DNA of 64,000 nt from Alphaproteobacteria bacterium (lineage in GTDB: Bacteria; Pseudomonadota; Alphaproteobacteria; Sphingomonadales; Sphingomonadaceae): NCBI GenBank assembly GCA_030426245.1, contig JAUHYZ010000003.1, positions 1-64,000 on the forward strand, written 5' to 3'. Position numbers and translations under genes: made by a program. The notes beneath the pieces were generated by a model. It was given only the letters and a program-made list of their open reading frames with translations, made no database searches and was not told where the DNA came from. Below are positions 25,347 through 32,934 of this stretch, piece after piece; positions within the stretch are counted from its first letter, which is position 1, and every line of letters begins with the position of its first letter.

Positions 25347-25456
25347 ACGCGGCAAACCGGGCGGGCCAGCTCGCGCATTTTCCGGCTCCCGCCCCTTGCC
25401 AGCCACGCTTTCGCTGCGCATAGCGGAGGCAAAACACAATCACCCAAGGGGTATCA

Positions 25457-25951
25457 ATGGGCGATACAAAGCACTCATCGGGCGGCACCATGAAGATCGA
25501 CACCAAACTTGTCCGCGAATTGGCGGATCTGTTGTCGGAAACCGGGCTGACCGAAATCGAAGTAGAAGATGGCGACAGGAAGATCCGCGTTTCGCGCGGT
25601 GCTGCGCCTGCACCTGCGGCCGCCGCCGCGATTGCCGCTCCGGCTGCGCCTGCCGCCGATCCGGCCCCGGCCGAAACGCCTGCTCCGGCGCCGGCAAGCA
25701 CGCCTGCGGCGGACATGGAAGGTGCAGTGAAGTCGCCGATGGTCGGCACCGCATATCTCTCTTCCGAACCCGGCACTCCCGCCTTCGTGAAAGTGGGCGA
25801 CACGGTGAAGGAAGGCGATACGCTGCTGATCGTGGAGGCGATGAAGGTAATGAACCCGATCACTGCCACTGCCAGCGGCACAGTGAAGGCCATCCTGGTG
25901 GAAAACGCCCAGCCGGTCGAATACGGCCAGCCGCTGGCCGTGATCGGGTAG
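25457..25951 (+). CDS. accB: biotin carboxyl carrier protein of acetyl-CoA carboxylase
   Basis: A 164-aa carrier that shuttles carboxybiotin in fatty acid synthesis. An N-terminal [26 protein letters not shown] region and an Ala/Pro-rich linker (about 49-86) lead to the biotinyl domain with EAMKVMN; Lys130 is the biotin site. The first ATG has AAGGGG upstream; a second in-frame Met (25490) starts the conserved region. It forms an operon with accC, 10 bp downstream. Confidence 0.96.
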   Translation: MGDTKHSSGGTMKIDTKLVRELADLLSETGLTEIEVEDGDRKIRVSRGAAPAPAAAAAIAAPAAPAADPAPAETPAPAPASTPAADMEGAVKSPMVGTAYLSSEPGTPAFVKVGDTVKEGDTLLIVEAMKVMNPITATASGTVKAILVENAQPVEYGQPLAVIG

Positions 25952-25961
25952 AGCGACTGCC

Positions 25962-27311
25962 ATGCCGATCCGCCGAATCCTTATTGCCAATCGCGGCGAA
26001 ATCGCGCTGCGCATCCATCGCGCCGCGCATGAAATGGGCATCGAAACGGTCGCGGTGCATTCCACAGCCGATGCCGAGGCCATGCATGTGCGCCTGGCCG
26101 ATCACGCGATCTGCATTGGCCCGCCTGCAGCCGCGCAAAGCTATCTCGATGTTGCCGCGATCATCTCCGCCGCGGAAATCGCGGGCGCCGATGCGATCCA
26201 CCCGGGCTATGGCTTTCTTTCGGAAAACGCCAAATTCGCCGAGATCGTGGAAGCGCACGATATCGCCTGGATCGGCCCGAAGCCCGAACATATCCGCACC
26301 ATGGGCGACAAGGTGGAAGCCAAGCGGACGGCCGGCGCGTTGGGCCTGCCGCTGGTGCCCGGTTCCGACGGTGCGATCAGCGAAATCGTCGAGGCGAAGC
26401 GGCTTGCGGATGAAATCGGCTATCCGGTGATCATCAAGGCTGCCTCTGGCGGCGGCGGGCGCGGCATGAAAGTGTGCAGCTCGCCCGACCAGCTGGAAAC
26501 GCTGATCAAGCAGGCGGGCAACGAAGCGAAATCCGCATTCGGCGACGATACAGTCTATCTGGAAAAATATCTCGGAAATCCACGCCATATCGAGTTCCAG
26601 GTTTTCGGTGACGGCGAAGGCAACGCCATCCATCTGGGCGAGCGCGACTGTTCGCTGCAGCGCCGTCACCAGAAAGTGCTGGAAGAGGCGCCCTCGCCCG
26701 TTCTGACGCCCGAAGACCGGGAACGGATGGGCGGTATCGTTTCCAAGGCGATGTCCGACATGGGCTATCGCGGGGCAGGCACGATCGAATTCCTGTGGGA
26801 AGACGGCGAGTTCTACTTCATCGAGATGAACACCCGCCTGCAGGTGGAACACCCCGTGACCGAAGCGATCACGGGCGTGGACCTGGTGCGCGAACAGATC
26901 CGCATTGCCGAAGGCAAGCCACTGTCCGTCACGCAGGACGAGCTGGAGTTCACAGGCCACGCGATCGAATGCCGCATCAATGCGGAAGATCCGTGGACCT
27001 TCGCCCCCTCGCCTGGAAAGGTGACCACCTATCACGCGGCAGGCGGCATGCATGTGCGCGTCGATTCCGGGCTCTATGCCGGCTATTCGATCCCGCCCTA
27101 TTACGATTCCATGATCGCCAAGCTGATCGTTTCGGGCCGCACACGCGAAGGCTGCATCATGCGGCTGAAGCGCGCGCTGGAAGAAATGGTGATCGAAGGG
27201 GTCAAGACCTCCATCCCGCTGCATGAAGAACTGCTGAAGCAGCCGGACTTCATCAGCGGCGACTATTCGATCAAATGGCTGGAGGAATGGCTCGCCAAGC
27301 GGGAGGGCTAA
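25962..27311 (+). CDS. accC: biotin carboxylase subunit of acetyl-CoA carboxylase
   Basis: A 449-aa ATP-grasp enzyme that carboxylates biotin on AccB. It opens with [22 protein letters not shown] and has the Gly-rich loop [13 protein letters not shown]. The active-site block [24 protein letters not shown] and [16 protein letters not shown] follow. Length and motifs are standard. It ends 6 bp from the convergent GFA gene. Confidence 0.98.
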   Translation: MPIRRILIANRGEIALRIHRAAHEMGIETVAVHSTADAEAMHVRLADHAICIGPPAAAQSYLDVAAIISAAEIAGADAIHPGYGFLSENAKFAEIVEAHDIAWIGPKPEHIRTMGDKVEAKRTAGALGLPLVPGSDGAISEIVEAKRLADEIGYPVIIKAASGGGGRGMKVCSSPDQLETLIKQAGNEAKSAFGDDTVYLEKYLGNPRHIEFQVFGDGEGNAIHLGERDCSLQRRHQKVLEEAPSPVLTPEDRERMGGIVSKAMSDMGYRGAGTIEFLWEDGEFYFIEMNTRLQVEHPVTEAITGVDLVREQIRIAEGKPLSVTQDELEFTGHAIECRINAEDPWTFAPSPGKVTTYHAAGGMHVRVDSGLYAGYSIPPYYDSMIAKLIVSGRTREGCIMRLKRALEEMVIEGVKTSIPLHEELLKQPDFISGDYSIKWLEEWLAKREG

Positions 27312-27317
27312 TTCGGC

Positions 27318-27755
27318 TCAATCGAATGTGAAGCCAGCAGATTTGGCTTGTTCGATGATTTCCTGTCCCGTTAGCCGTGGATGGTCACCGGAACCGTCGC
27401 ACCATTGAGCCTTCTCATCGACGAATATCTCTTTCTCGATCTCGTATCCATCGGCTTGCGAAAACAGTCCTGCGGCGAAAGAGCGATTGCCGGTCGGTAG
27501 AAAGCGGTACCATAGGCTGCTGCCGCAAGCATTGCAGAACGCCCGTTCGGCCCATTCGCTCGAACGATAGACGGTGATGCGATCCTCACCTTCAATCGCG
27601 GCCGCTTCTCCCGAGAAAGACGCGTAAAACCCGCCGCCCCAGCGTCGGCACATGTCGCAATGACACAGCTCGACATGACGCGATGGCCGTTCGACAGTGA
27701 TCTGGACTGCACCGCACAGGCAGTGGCCGGTGGTGCTATCGGCTGGTTCGTTCAT
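27318..27755 (-). CDS. GFA family protein
   Basis: A 145-aa GFA-fold protein with Cys groups HCLCGAVQ, LCHCDMCRRWGG and FCNACGSSLWYRF, and the HPRLTGQEIIEQAKSAG tail typical of this subgroup. It is distinct in sequence from the copy at 19869. Its ATG is 3 bp after the stop of the Lrp-type regulator on the same strand, so the regulator probably shares its transcript. The substrate is unknown. Confidence 0.88.
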   Translation of the reverse strand: MNEPADSTTGHCLCGAVQITVERPSRHVELCHCDMCRRWGGGFYASFSGEAAAIEGEDRITVYRSSEWAERAFCNACGSSLWYRFLPTGNRSFAAGLFSQADGYEIEKEIFVDEKAQWCDGSGDHPRLTGQEIIEQAKSAGFTFD

Positions 27756-27758
27756 CTC

Positions 27759-28223
27759 TCAATCCAGCGGAACGCCCGGTTCGTGCTTGGCAGTGCGGAT
27801 GGTCAGCGAGGTCTTCACACTGGCCACATTGGGCGCCGGAGTAAGCTTGCTGGTGAGAAATTCCTGAAAGCTTTGCAGATCCTTGCTGACGATTTTTAGG
27901 ATGAAATCGATCTCGCCATTGAGCATGTGGCATTCGCGCACTTCGGGCAGCGCGCGCATATGTTCCTCGAAAGCGCGCAGATCTTCTTCCGCCTGGCTCT
28001 TGAGGCTGACCATCGCAAAAACGGTGATGGCAAATCCCAGCTTCGAAGCATCCAGTTCGGCATGATAGCCGTGGATCACGCCGCCTTCTTCCAGCGCCCG
28101 CACGCGGCGCAGGCATGGGGGCGCGGTCAGCCCCACCCGCTCCGCCAATTCGACATTGGTTACGCGGCCTTCGGCCTGCAATTCCGCCAGAAGACGCCGG
28201 TCAATGGCATCAAGATTCGCCAT
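27759..28223 (-). CDS. Lrp/AsnC family transcriptional regulator
   Basis: A 154-aa regulator. The N-terminal winged HTH reads LDAIDRRLLAELQAEGRVTNVELAERVGLTAPPCLRRVRALEEGGVI. The C-terminal RAM/AsnC domain includes VRECHMLNGEIDFILKIVSKDL and the TSLTIRT region. The AsnC domain usually binds an amino acid and sets the oligomer state. It may control its own promoter, where an inverted repeat lies, and the GFA gene downstream. Confidence 0.93.
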   Translation of the reverse strand: MANLDAIDRRLLAELQAEGRVTNVELAERVGLTAPPCLRRVRALEEGGVIHGYHAELDASKLGFAITVFAMVSLKSQAEEDLRAFEEHMRALPEVRECHMLNGEIDFILKIVSKDLQSFQEFLTSKLTPAPNVASVKTSLTIRTAKHEPGVPLD

Positions 28224-28235
28224 AATTGGAAACCT

Positions 28236-28254
28236 CTTCGCTCAATCTGCGAAG
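28236..28254. promoter_or_regulatory. inverted repeat upstream of the Lrp-type gene
   Basis: CTTCGC and GCGAAG flank seven A/T-leaning bases, 13 bp upstream of the start codon, a fitting place for Lrp-type autoregulation. The rest of the 217-bp region up to the kinase gene is AT-rich and holds no gene. Confidence 0.35.
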
Positions 28255-28440
28255 TTTTCGCTTCTTACCTTGGAAATTTATAACATGAATGGGCAAGGAA
28301 CGCAGTAATTATATTATTCTGGTGGGTTATGTCCCGCTTTGCGACGTGCATGGCGGCCAAGTTTCGCAGTTGTGCGAAACTGGTAGTGCGGGGATGCAAT
28401 GATGTGGCCGAAGGCCGTATCCCACATATCCGGAGATTCG

Positions 28441-30177
28441 ATGCAGTTTGATGATCGCCTTGCCACAGCTCTGCGCCTGCAGGCTGAGAACGAGCGCGGC
28501 GCAAACACGCAGTACCGCCAGTTGCTGGATCTTGCCGGTAGCGCGCCCGAAGGCGCGAGCGACGAATTGCTGGGAAAGGCCTTCGCCCGGCTGGAAGCGC
28601 TTTCCTACGCCATTGATGCGGACCACCGGGCCGCCATGATCCGTGAGCCGGGCATGCGCCTGCGCAATCTGGAAACGATCGCTTTTCTGGCGGAACAGGA
28701 ATTGCCTGTGGCCTCCGCCGCCATGGCTGTCGCCCGTTTGAGCGAGGCGCAATGGGACGTTCTGATCCCGGCCCTGCCCATTCCCGCCCGTGCGTTGCTA
28801 CGCCACCGCAAGGACTTGCCGGATCGCACACTGAGACTGCTGGCCCGGCTGGGCGTGTCCGACCTGGTACTGCCGCAGCCCGAGACGGCGCGGAGCGAAC
28901 TGCCGCCGACGCCCGCCACGGCCGATGCTGCCGGCGACTCCGAACCGATCTACGACATCGATCCCGCGCTGGAGGTCGACAGCGAAAGCGAAGACGGTAT
29001 CGGCGCGATCGTGCGCCGGATCGAGGCGTTTCAGCGCGCCCGGCAGGTCTCCCCGAGCGAAGCGGTCACCGACGCCCCGCGGCTGCCGATGGCCGAGCTG
29101 CATGACGATGCTGGCTGGAACGAAGCGCGGAGCATCGACTTTCTTACCGACACAGAGGGGCGGATTATCTGGGCCGAAAGAGACTTCGCGCCCATGACGG
29201 TCGGTATCATGCTGGCCAGCCGGCAGGCCGGAGCCCCGGCACGCGCCGACGAAGAAACTCTGGCGGCGTTCGAATATCGCCAGCCGATCCATGACGGGTT
29301 GATGGTGCTGGAAGGGGCGCCGGCCATCGCCGGGGAATGGCAGATAGACGCCGCGCCGCTATTCGCCGATCCGGGCGGCAGCTTCACAGGATATCGCGGG
29401 CGCCTGCGCCGCCCGGCCGCTACCGCGCCGCAGGCTCACGCCTCTCACGATACTCCGGCGGAGCGGATGCGGCAGGTCCTGCACGAATTGCGTACGCCAG
29501 TGAACGCGATCCAGGGTTTCGCCGAACTGATCCAGCAGCAACTCTTCGGGCCGACGCCCCATGAATACCGCGCACTGGCCGCGAGCATCGCAGGGGACGC
29601 TGCACGCATGCTGGCGGGCTTTGACGAACTGGACCGGCTGGCCAAGCTGGAAAGCGGCGCGCTGGAGCTGGATGAGGGAAGCTGCGACTTCCGCAGCATT
29701 GCCGATGCAACCGTAAGCCAGCTGGACACGTTTCTACGCCAGCGAACGTGCGGCTTCGAATATTCCGGGCCGGACGCCGCCTGCCCGCTGGCACTGACGC
29801 AGCGCGATGCCGAATCCCTCGCCTGGCGTATCCTGGCCACGCTGGCCGGCACAGCATCGGCGGGAGAAGTTCTCTCCATCACGCTCGGCCATGACGGCGA
29901 GCACATTCTGCTGCAGGCCGATCTTCCGGCCGCCCTGGGCGAAAGTCACAGCGTCTTCGCCAGCAGTGCGCCGAACCAGGCACAGGCAGTCTCCGCAGGC
30001 ATGTTCGGCACCGGCTTTTCCTTGCGCCTCGCCCGTGCGGAAGCCCGCGCCGCAGGCGGCGATCTTTATTCCGAAGGCGACTTACTCACATTGAAATTGC
30101 CGCTGTTTTTGGGAAATCCGGATAAGGGTGCTAGGGCGACCGGCAACTCGGGTGAGCGACTGGCTGGCGCCGCCTGA
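28441..30177 (+). CDS. degenerate HisKA-type sensor kinase, soluble
   Basis: A 578-aa protein with no membrane helix. Residues 1-155 are all-helical (EALSYAIDADHRAAMIREP, ARALLRHRKDLPDRTLRLLARLG) and recall DUF2336-like repeats. A PAS-like middle domain follows, then a clear H-box, LHELRTPVNAIQGFAELIQQ. The ATPase domain appears decayed: the N-box position reads RDAESLAWRILATLAG without the Asn, and no DxGxG is seen, although GTGFSLRLARAEARAAGG matches a G2 box. It may be a phosphotransfer or pseudokinase protein. The deacetylase gene starts 30 bp downstream. Confidence 0.75.
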   Translation: MQFDDRLATALRLQAENERGANTQYRQLLDLAGSAPEGASDELLGKAFARLEALSYAIDADHRAAMIREPGMRLRNLETIAFLAEQELPVASAAMAVARLSEAQWDVLIPALPIPARALLRHRKDLPDRTLRLLARLGVSDLVLPQPETARSELPPTPATADAAGDSEPIYDIDPALEVDSESEDGIGAIVRRIEAFQRARQVSPSEAVTDAPRLPMAELHDDAGWNEARSIDFLTDTEGRIIWAERDFAPMTVGIMLASRQAGAPARADEETLAAFEYRQPIHDGLMVLEGAPAIAGEWQIDAAPLFADPGGSFTGYRGRLRRPAATAPQAHASHDTPAERMRQVLHELRTPVNAIQGFAELIQQQLFGPTPHEYRALAASIAGDAARMLAGFDELDRLAKLESGALELDEGSCDFRSIADATVSQLDTFLRQRTCGFEYSGPDAACPLALTQRDAESLAWRILATLAGTASAGEVLSITLGHDGEHILLQADLPAALGESHSVFASSAPNQAQAVSAGMFGTGFSLRLARAEARAAGGDLYSEGDLLTLKLPLFLGNPDKGARATGNSGERLAGAA

Positions 30178-30207
30178 TAACCGACAAGAACGGGGCGCAC
30201 ACAGCTG

Positions 30208-31203
30208 ATGAGACCGATTTCCGATCCGCCCGTCGATGTCGATCGCGCCACGTTCCGCCAGAATTTCGGCCAGCGCTTCATACTGACGGTGGACACGGAA
30301 GAGGAATCGGACTGGAACGCCCCGTTGAAGCGCGACGGGTACAGTCTTGATCACCTCACGCGCCTGTCCAAATTTCAGCAATTCTGCGAGAACGAAGGCA
30401 TCTGCCCGATCTACCTGATCGACTATCCGGTCGCGACCTCTGCGCTTGCTGTAGATATCTTGCGTGAACCGGTTATCGCCGGACGCGCCGAGATGGGCAT
30501 CCAGCTGCGCCCCTGGGTCAATCCCCCGCATCGTGAGGAATTGAGCGGCCCCAACACTTTCCCCGGCAACCTGCCGCGAGAGTTGGAATCTGCCAAGTTC
30601 CACCGTCTGCGCCTGGAAATAGAACGCAATTTCGAAGCCGTACCGCAAATATACCGCGCCGGCCGCTATGGCGTCGGCGCCCACACGGCAGATATCCTGC
30701 GCGAAAACGGCATCGCCATGGATAGCTCGGTCCGCACGAAATACGATTACAGCAAGCTTGGCGGCGTGAACTTTCTCGGCCATCCGGCTTTTCCCTATTG
30801 GCTCGATCCCGCGCGCTCTCTGCTCGAGCTTCCACCCACAACCGTCTATTGGGGCATGCTGCGCAAACAGGGCGATTGGCTCTGGCCGCGCATCAAGCGC
30901 TCGCCGGCACTACGCAAATTCCTGGCTTCAGCCGGCCTGCTCGCCCGCATCCCGCTGACACCGGAAGGTGTCAGTGTGGAGGATGGCATTCGCGGCATCG
31001 ACATCGCTCTGGATGACGGCTTGCCGCTATTGGTCTTTGCATTCCACAGCAGCTCGCTGCGCCCCGGCGGAACGCCCTATGTGCGCGACGATGACGATCT
31101 GGACCGGCTGTATGATTGGTGGCGCAGTATCTTCGCCTATCTTGAACAGCGGGGCGTGAAGCCCACCACCGTGCGCGAGGTCATGTCCGAGGTCGAAGTA
31201 TAA
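30208..31203 (+). CDS. polysaccharide deacetylase family protein
   Basis: A 331-aa protein of the NodB-fold superfamily, WalW-like subgroup. It shows FILTVDTEEESDW near the N-terminus (the acidic metal or catalytic site), LIDYPVATSALAVDIL, the GIQLRPWVNPPH histidine motif and YRAGRYGVGAHTADIL. It would remove acetyl groups from cell-surface polysaccharide. No signal peptide is visible. It is probably co-transcribed with the kinase-like gene just upstream, which suggests surface-polysaccharide control. Confidence 0.82.
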   Translation: MRPISDPPVDVDRATFRQNFGQRFILTVDTEEESDWNAPLKRDGYSLDHLTRLSKFQQFCENEGICPIYLIDYPVATSALAVDILREPVIAGRAEMGIQLRPWVNPPHREELSGPNTFPGNLPRELESAKFHRLRLEIERNFEAVPQIYRAGRYGVGAHTADILRENGIAMDSSVRTKYDYSKLGGVNFLGHPAFPYWLDPARSLLELPPTTVYWGMLRKQGDWLWPRIKRSPALRKFLASAGLLARIPLTPEGVSVEDGIRGIDIALDDGLPLLVFAFHSSSLRPGGTPYVRDDDDLDRLYDWWRSIFAYLEQRGVKPTTVREVMSEVEV

Positions 31204-31272
31204 TCCCTCGCAGGATCGCTTGTGTTGCAAGTCACTTCAAGCTAACGCGCGGCGCGCGCCATCCGCAATCGG

Positions 31273-31349
31273 GGGCCTGTAGCTCAGTTGGTTAGAGCTG
31301 GCCGCTCATAACGGCTAGGTCGCGGGTTCGAGTCCTGCCGGGCCCACCA
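31273..31349 (+). tRNA. tRNA with CAU anticodon (Met elongator or Ile2)
   Basis: A 77-nt cloverleaf with acceptor GGGCCTG/CGGGCCC, anticodon loop CTCATAA (CAU), T arm GCGGG-TTCGAGT-CCTGC and encoded CCA. The first base pair is G-C and the anticodon stem lacks GGG/CCC, so it is not the initiator. Whether C34 is modified to lysidine (Ile2) cannot be read from DNA. Confidence 0.93.
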
Positions 31350-31388
31350 TTGCAAGGCGCGAGGCAAGAATGGGCCGCAAGACAGTGT

Positions 31389-31465
<77 letters not shown>

Positions 31466-31539
31466 TTCTTGCCAAAGGTGCGGGCGCACATGAATCCGCT
31501 TGCCACGCATCGCCGAAAAGATTCAGCCTATTCGCATGC

Positions 31540-31560
31540 GCCCGTGTCCCTGACACGGGC
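31540..31560. terminator. strong hairpin after tRNA-Pro
   Basis: GCCCGTGTC and GACACGGGC pair perfectly around CCT. It lies 75 bp after the tRNA and 9 bp from the stop of the convergent small gene. No T-tract is present, so it may act weakly on both sides. Confidence 0.4.
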
Positions 31561-31568
31561 ATGAGCGG

Positions 31569-31796
31569 TCACAGTTCTTCACGTGGGCCGATCGCGGCCA
31601 GACAAGCGGCAGAGCCGAATTGTGCCACACTCCAGGCGCAGGAAGCCGCAGCTCCCAAATGCCGTTGATGGGCCTTGATCTGACCTGCGATCGTGATCGC
31701 TGTATCCATATGTGCATCGCGGAGTGCCTGATCTGACGCGGCAGAGGCGCGGATCACGGCCTTTTGATGTTCGGCGTATTTCTGATTGAGGTCCAT
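31569..31796 (-). CDS. small hypothetical protein (75 aa)
   Basis: The reading from MDLNQKYAEHQKAVIRASAA gives a 75-aa protein. A helical, Gln/Ala-rich N-terminal half is followed by a mildly hydrophobic C-terminus (GAAASCAWSVAQFGSAACLAAIG) that may be a helix. I do not recognise a family. It is the third gene in a row on this strand after infA and a 50-aa gene, but 86 bp separate it from the latter and its ribosome site is weak. Confidence 0.5.
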   Translation of the reverse strand: MDLNQKYAEHQKAVIRASAASDQALRDAHMDTAITIAGQIKAHQRHLGAAASCAWSVAQFGSAACLAAIGPREEL

Positions 31797-31882
31797 GCGG
31801 GTCTTTCTTTGCGGGGGCCCTGGCGGATCAAGCTTCGGGCCAGTCGAAATTTCAGGTTGTCTGTGCGGCACCGGGCGGCGTT

Positions 31883-32035
31883 CTAGTCCACCATCTCCGC
31901 CACCAGGCGGCGAAGTTCCATGCCTTTCAGCTCCGCTATCGTGTGTCCGTTATGGACTTCTTCCTTTGTCGGCCGCCCGCCAAAGGCGAGTGACAGCTTG
32001 GGGCGCTTTTCCGCCCCGCTCGTATGTAAATTCAT
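31883..32035 (-). CDS. small hypothetical protein (50 aa)
   Basis: The ATG at 32035 follows AGGAAA at a good distance and gives a 50-aa basic protein: MNLHTSGAEKRPKLSLAF, then GGRPTKEEVHNGHTIAELKG and MELRRLVAEMVD. It starts 49 bp after the infA stop on the same strand, so it may share that transcript. The family and role are unknown to me. The clear ribosome site and balanced composition favour a real gene. Confidence 0.6.
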   Translation of the reverse strand: MNLHTSGAEKRPKLSLAFGGRPTKEEVHNGHTIAELKGMELRRLVAEMVD

Positions 32036-32084
32036 TATATTTCCTATGCAGGCGGCGACAGGCCGCCTGGCGTTGTCAAAAGAA

Positions 32085-32354
32085 CTATCGCCGGAATCCG
32101 CGCGGGCGGCGCTTGCCGCCCGGGCTCTGGCCCGGCGTCTTCTCACGGAAGACGATCCGGCCCTTGCTCAGGTCATAGGGTGTCATTTCAACGTGAACCC
32201 TGTCCCCCACGATGGAGCGGATGCGAAACTTGCGCATCTTGCCCGCTGTGTAGGCGATAAGCTGGTGCTCATTGTCGAGTGTGACCTTGAAACGTCCGTC
32301 AGGCAGGATCTCTTCGATCACACCTTCCATCAGGATTGCTTCTTCTTTGGCCAA
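32085..32354 (-). CDS. infA: translation initiation factor IF-1
   Basis: An OB-fold factor that binds the ribosomal A site during initiation. The core [40 protein letters not shown] and [17 protein letters not shown] is unmistakable. The conserved start codon position (xAKEE) is a TTG here, preceded by GGAAAGGCGAG, so I take TTG as the start. An upstream GTG (32375) would add seven residues. The C-terminus carries an unusual basic tail ([15 protein letters not shown]), making 89 aa against about 72 in E. coli. Confidence 0.95.
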   Translation of the reverse strand: MAKEEAILMEGVIEEILPDGRFKVTLDNEHQLIAYTAGKMRKFRIRSIVGDRVHVEMTPYDLSKGRIVFREKTPGQSPGGKRRPRGFRR

Positions 32355-32934
32355 TACTCGCCTTTCCGCGATCACACGATGTCGTCACGCGCGGCGAATT
32401 CCGCGCAGCGATGTCAGGAAGCGTGAAAGGGAAAAGTTGCCGCAATCGGCATTCCAGTTCCGTCGCAAGCGACGTGAGCAATTTTCATATAGGTGCTCTT
32501 GCGCCTTGTTTCAACCGGCAAAGACGAGCTGGGCGAGCCGCTCTGTAAGAACGGGCATGGACTCCGCCGGTCATTGCAGATTTCCCTTTCCAAGTAGGTT
32601 TTGGCCTGATTGCGTTCCCTAGAACCGCTTCGTTCTGCAGCACCGCTGCGCCAGCGGCAGGCCCGGCAGCGTGGCGGCGTAGCCTGACAGGCGCCGGGAA
32701 AGCCGTTTTTGAAAGGTCACACATGGGAAAGCGCAAAGTGACAGTAGATACCGAATATAGTCATGTCTATCAGTCACTTACAGATTTCGGCTCGCGGAAG
32801 GTCACAGAGTTTCACACCCCGTTTCGTGTCAACCTTTTCGCCGCGCTTGCCCCTGGCCCTTCGAGTGCCTATCTGCGGCGCAACTCCTGAAACACCAGAC
32901 AATTCCCGCGAGAGACGACTCCGAAGGACCCAAA
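32355..32934. other. 580-bp region without a supported gene
   Basis: The region separates divergent infA and ettA. It holds the infA promoter and leader, the near-palindrome CGTCGCAAGCGACG (32461-32474), and a 55-codon open frame (32723-32890) preceded by AAAGG that ends 44 bp before ettA. It also holds a 9-bp direct repeat, AAGGTCACA, at 32713 and 32798. I see no tRNA or known riboswitch. Confidence 0.6.
32486..32514 (-). promoter_or_regulatory. candidate infA promoter
   Basis: On the reverse strand TTGAAA is followed after 17 bp by TATATG, a good match to sigma-70. The start point would fall near 32479, giving a leader of about 125 nt that begins with the palindrome at 32461-32474. Confidence 0.55.

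Noticed and set aside
31273-31349. Initiator tRNA-Met
   Set aside because: The acceptor starts with a G-C pair and the anticodon stem lacks the three G-C pairs of initiator tRNA.
32485-32736. 83-codon reverse frame in the infA-ettA gap
   Set aside because: It overlaps the infA promoter and has Ala/Arg-rich composition with no ribosome site.
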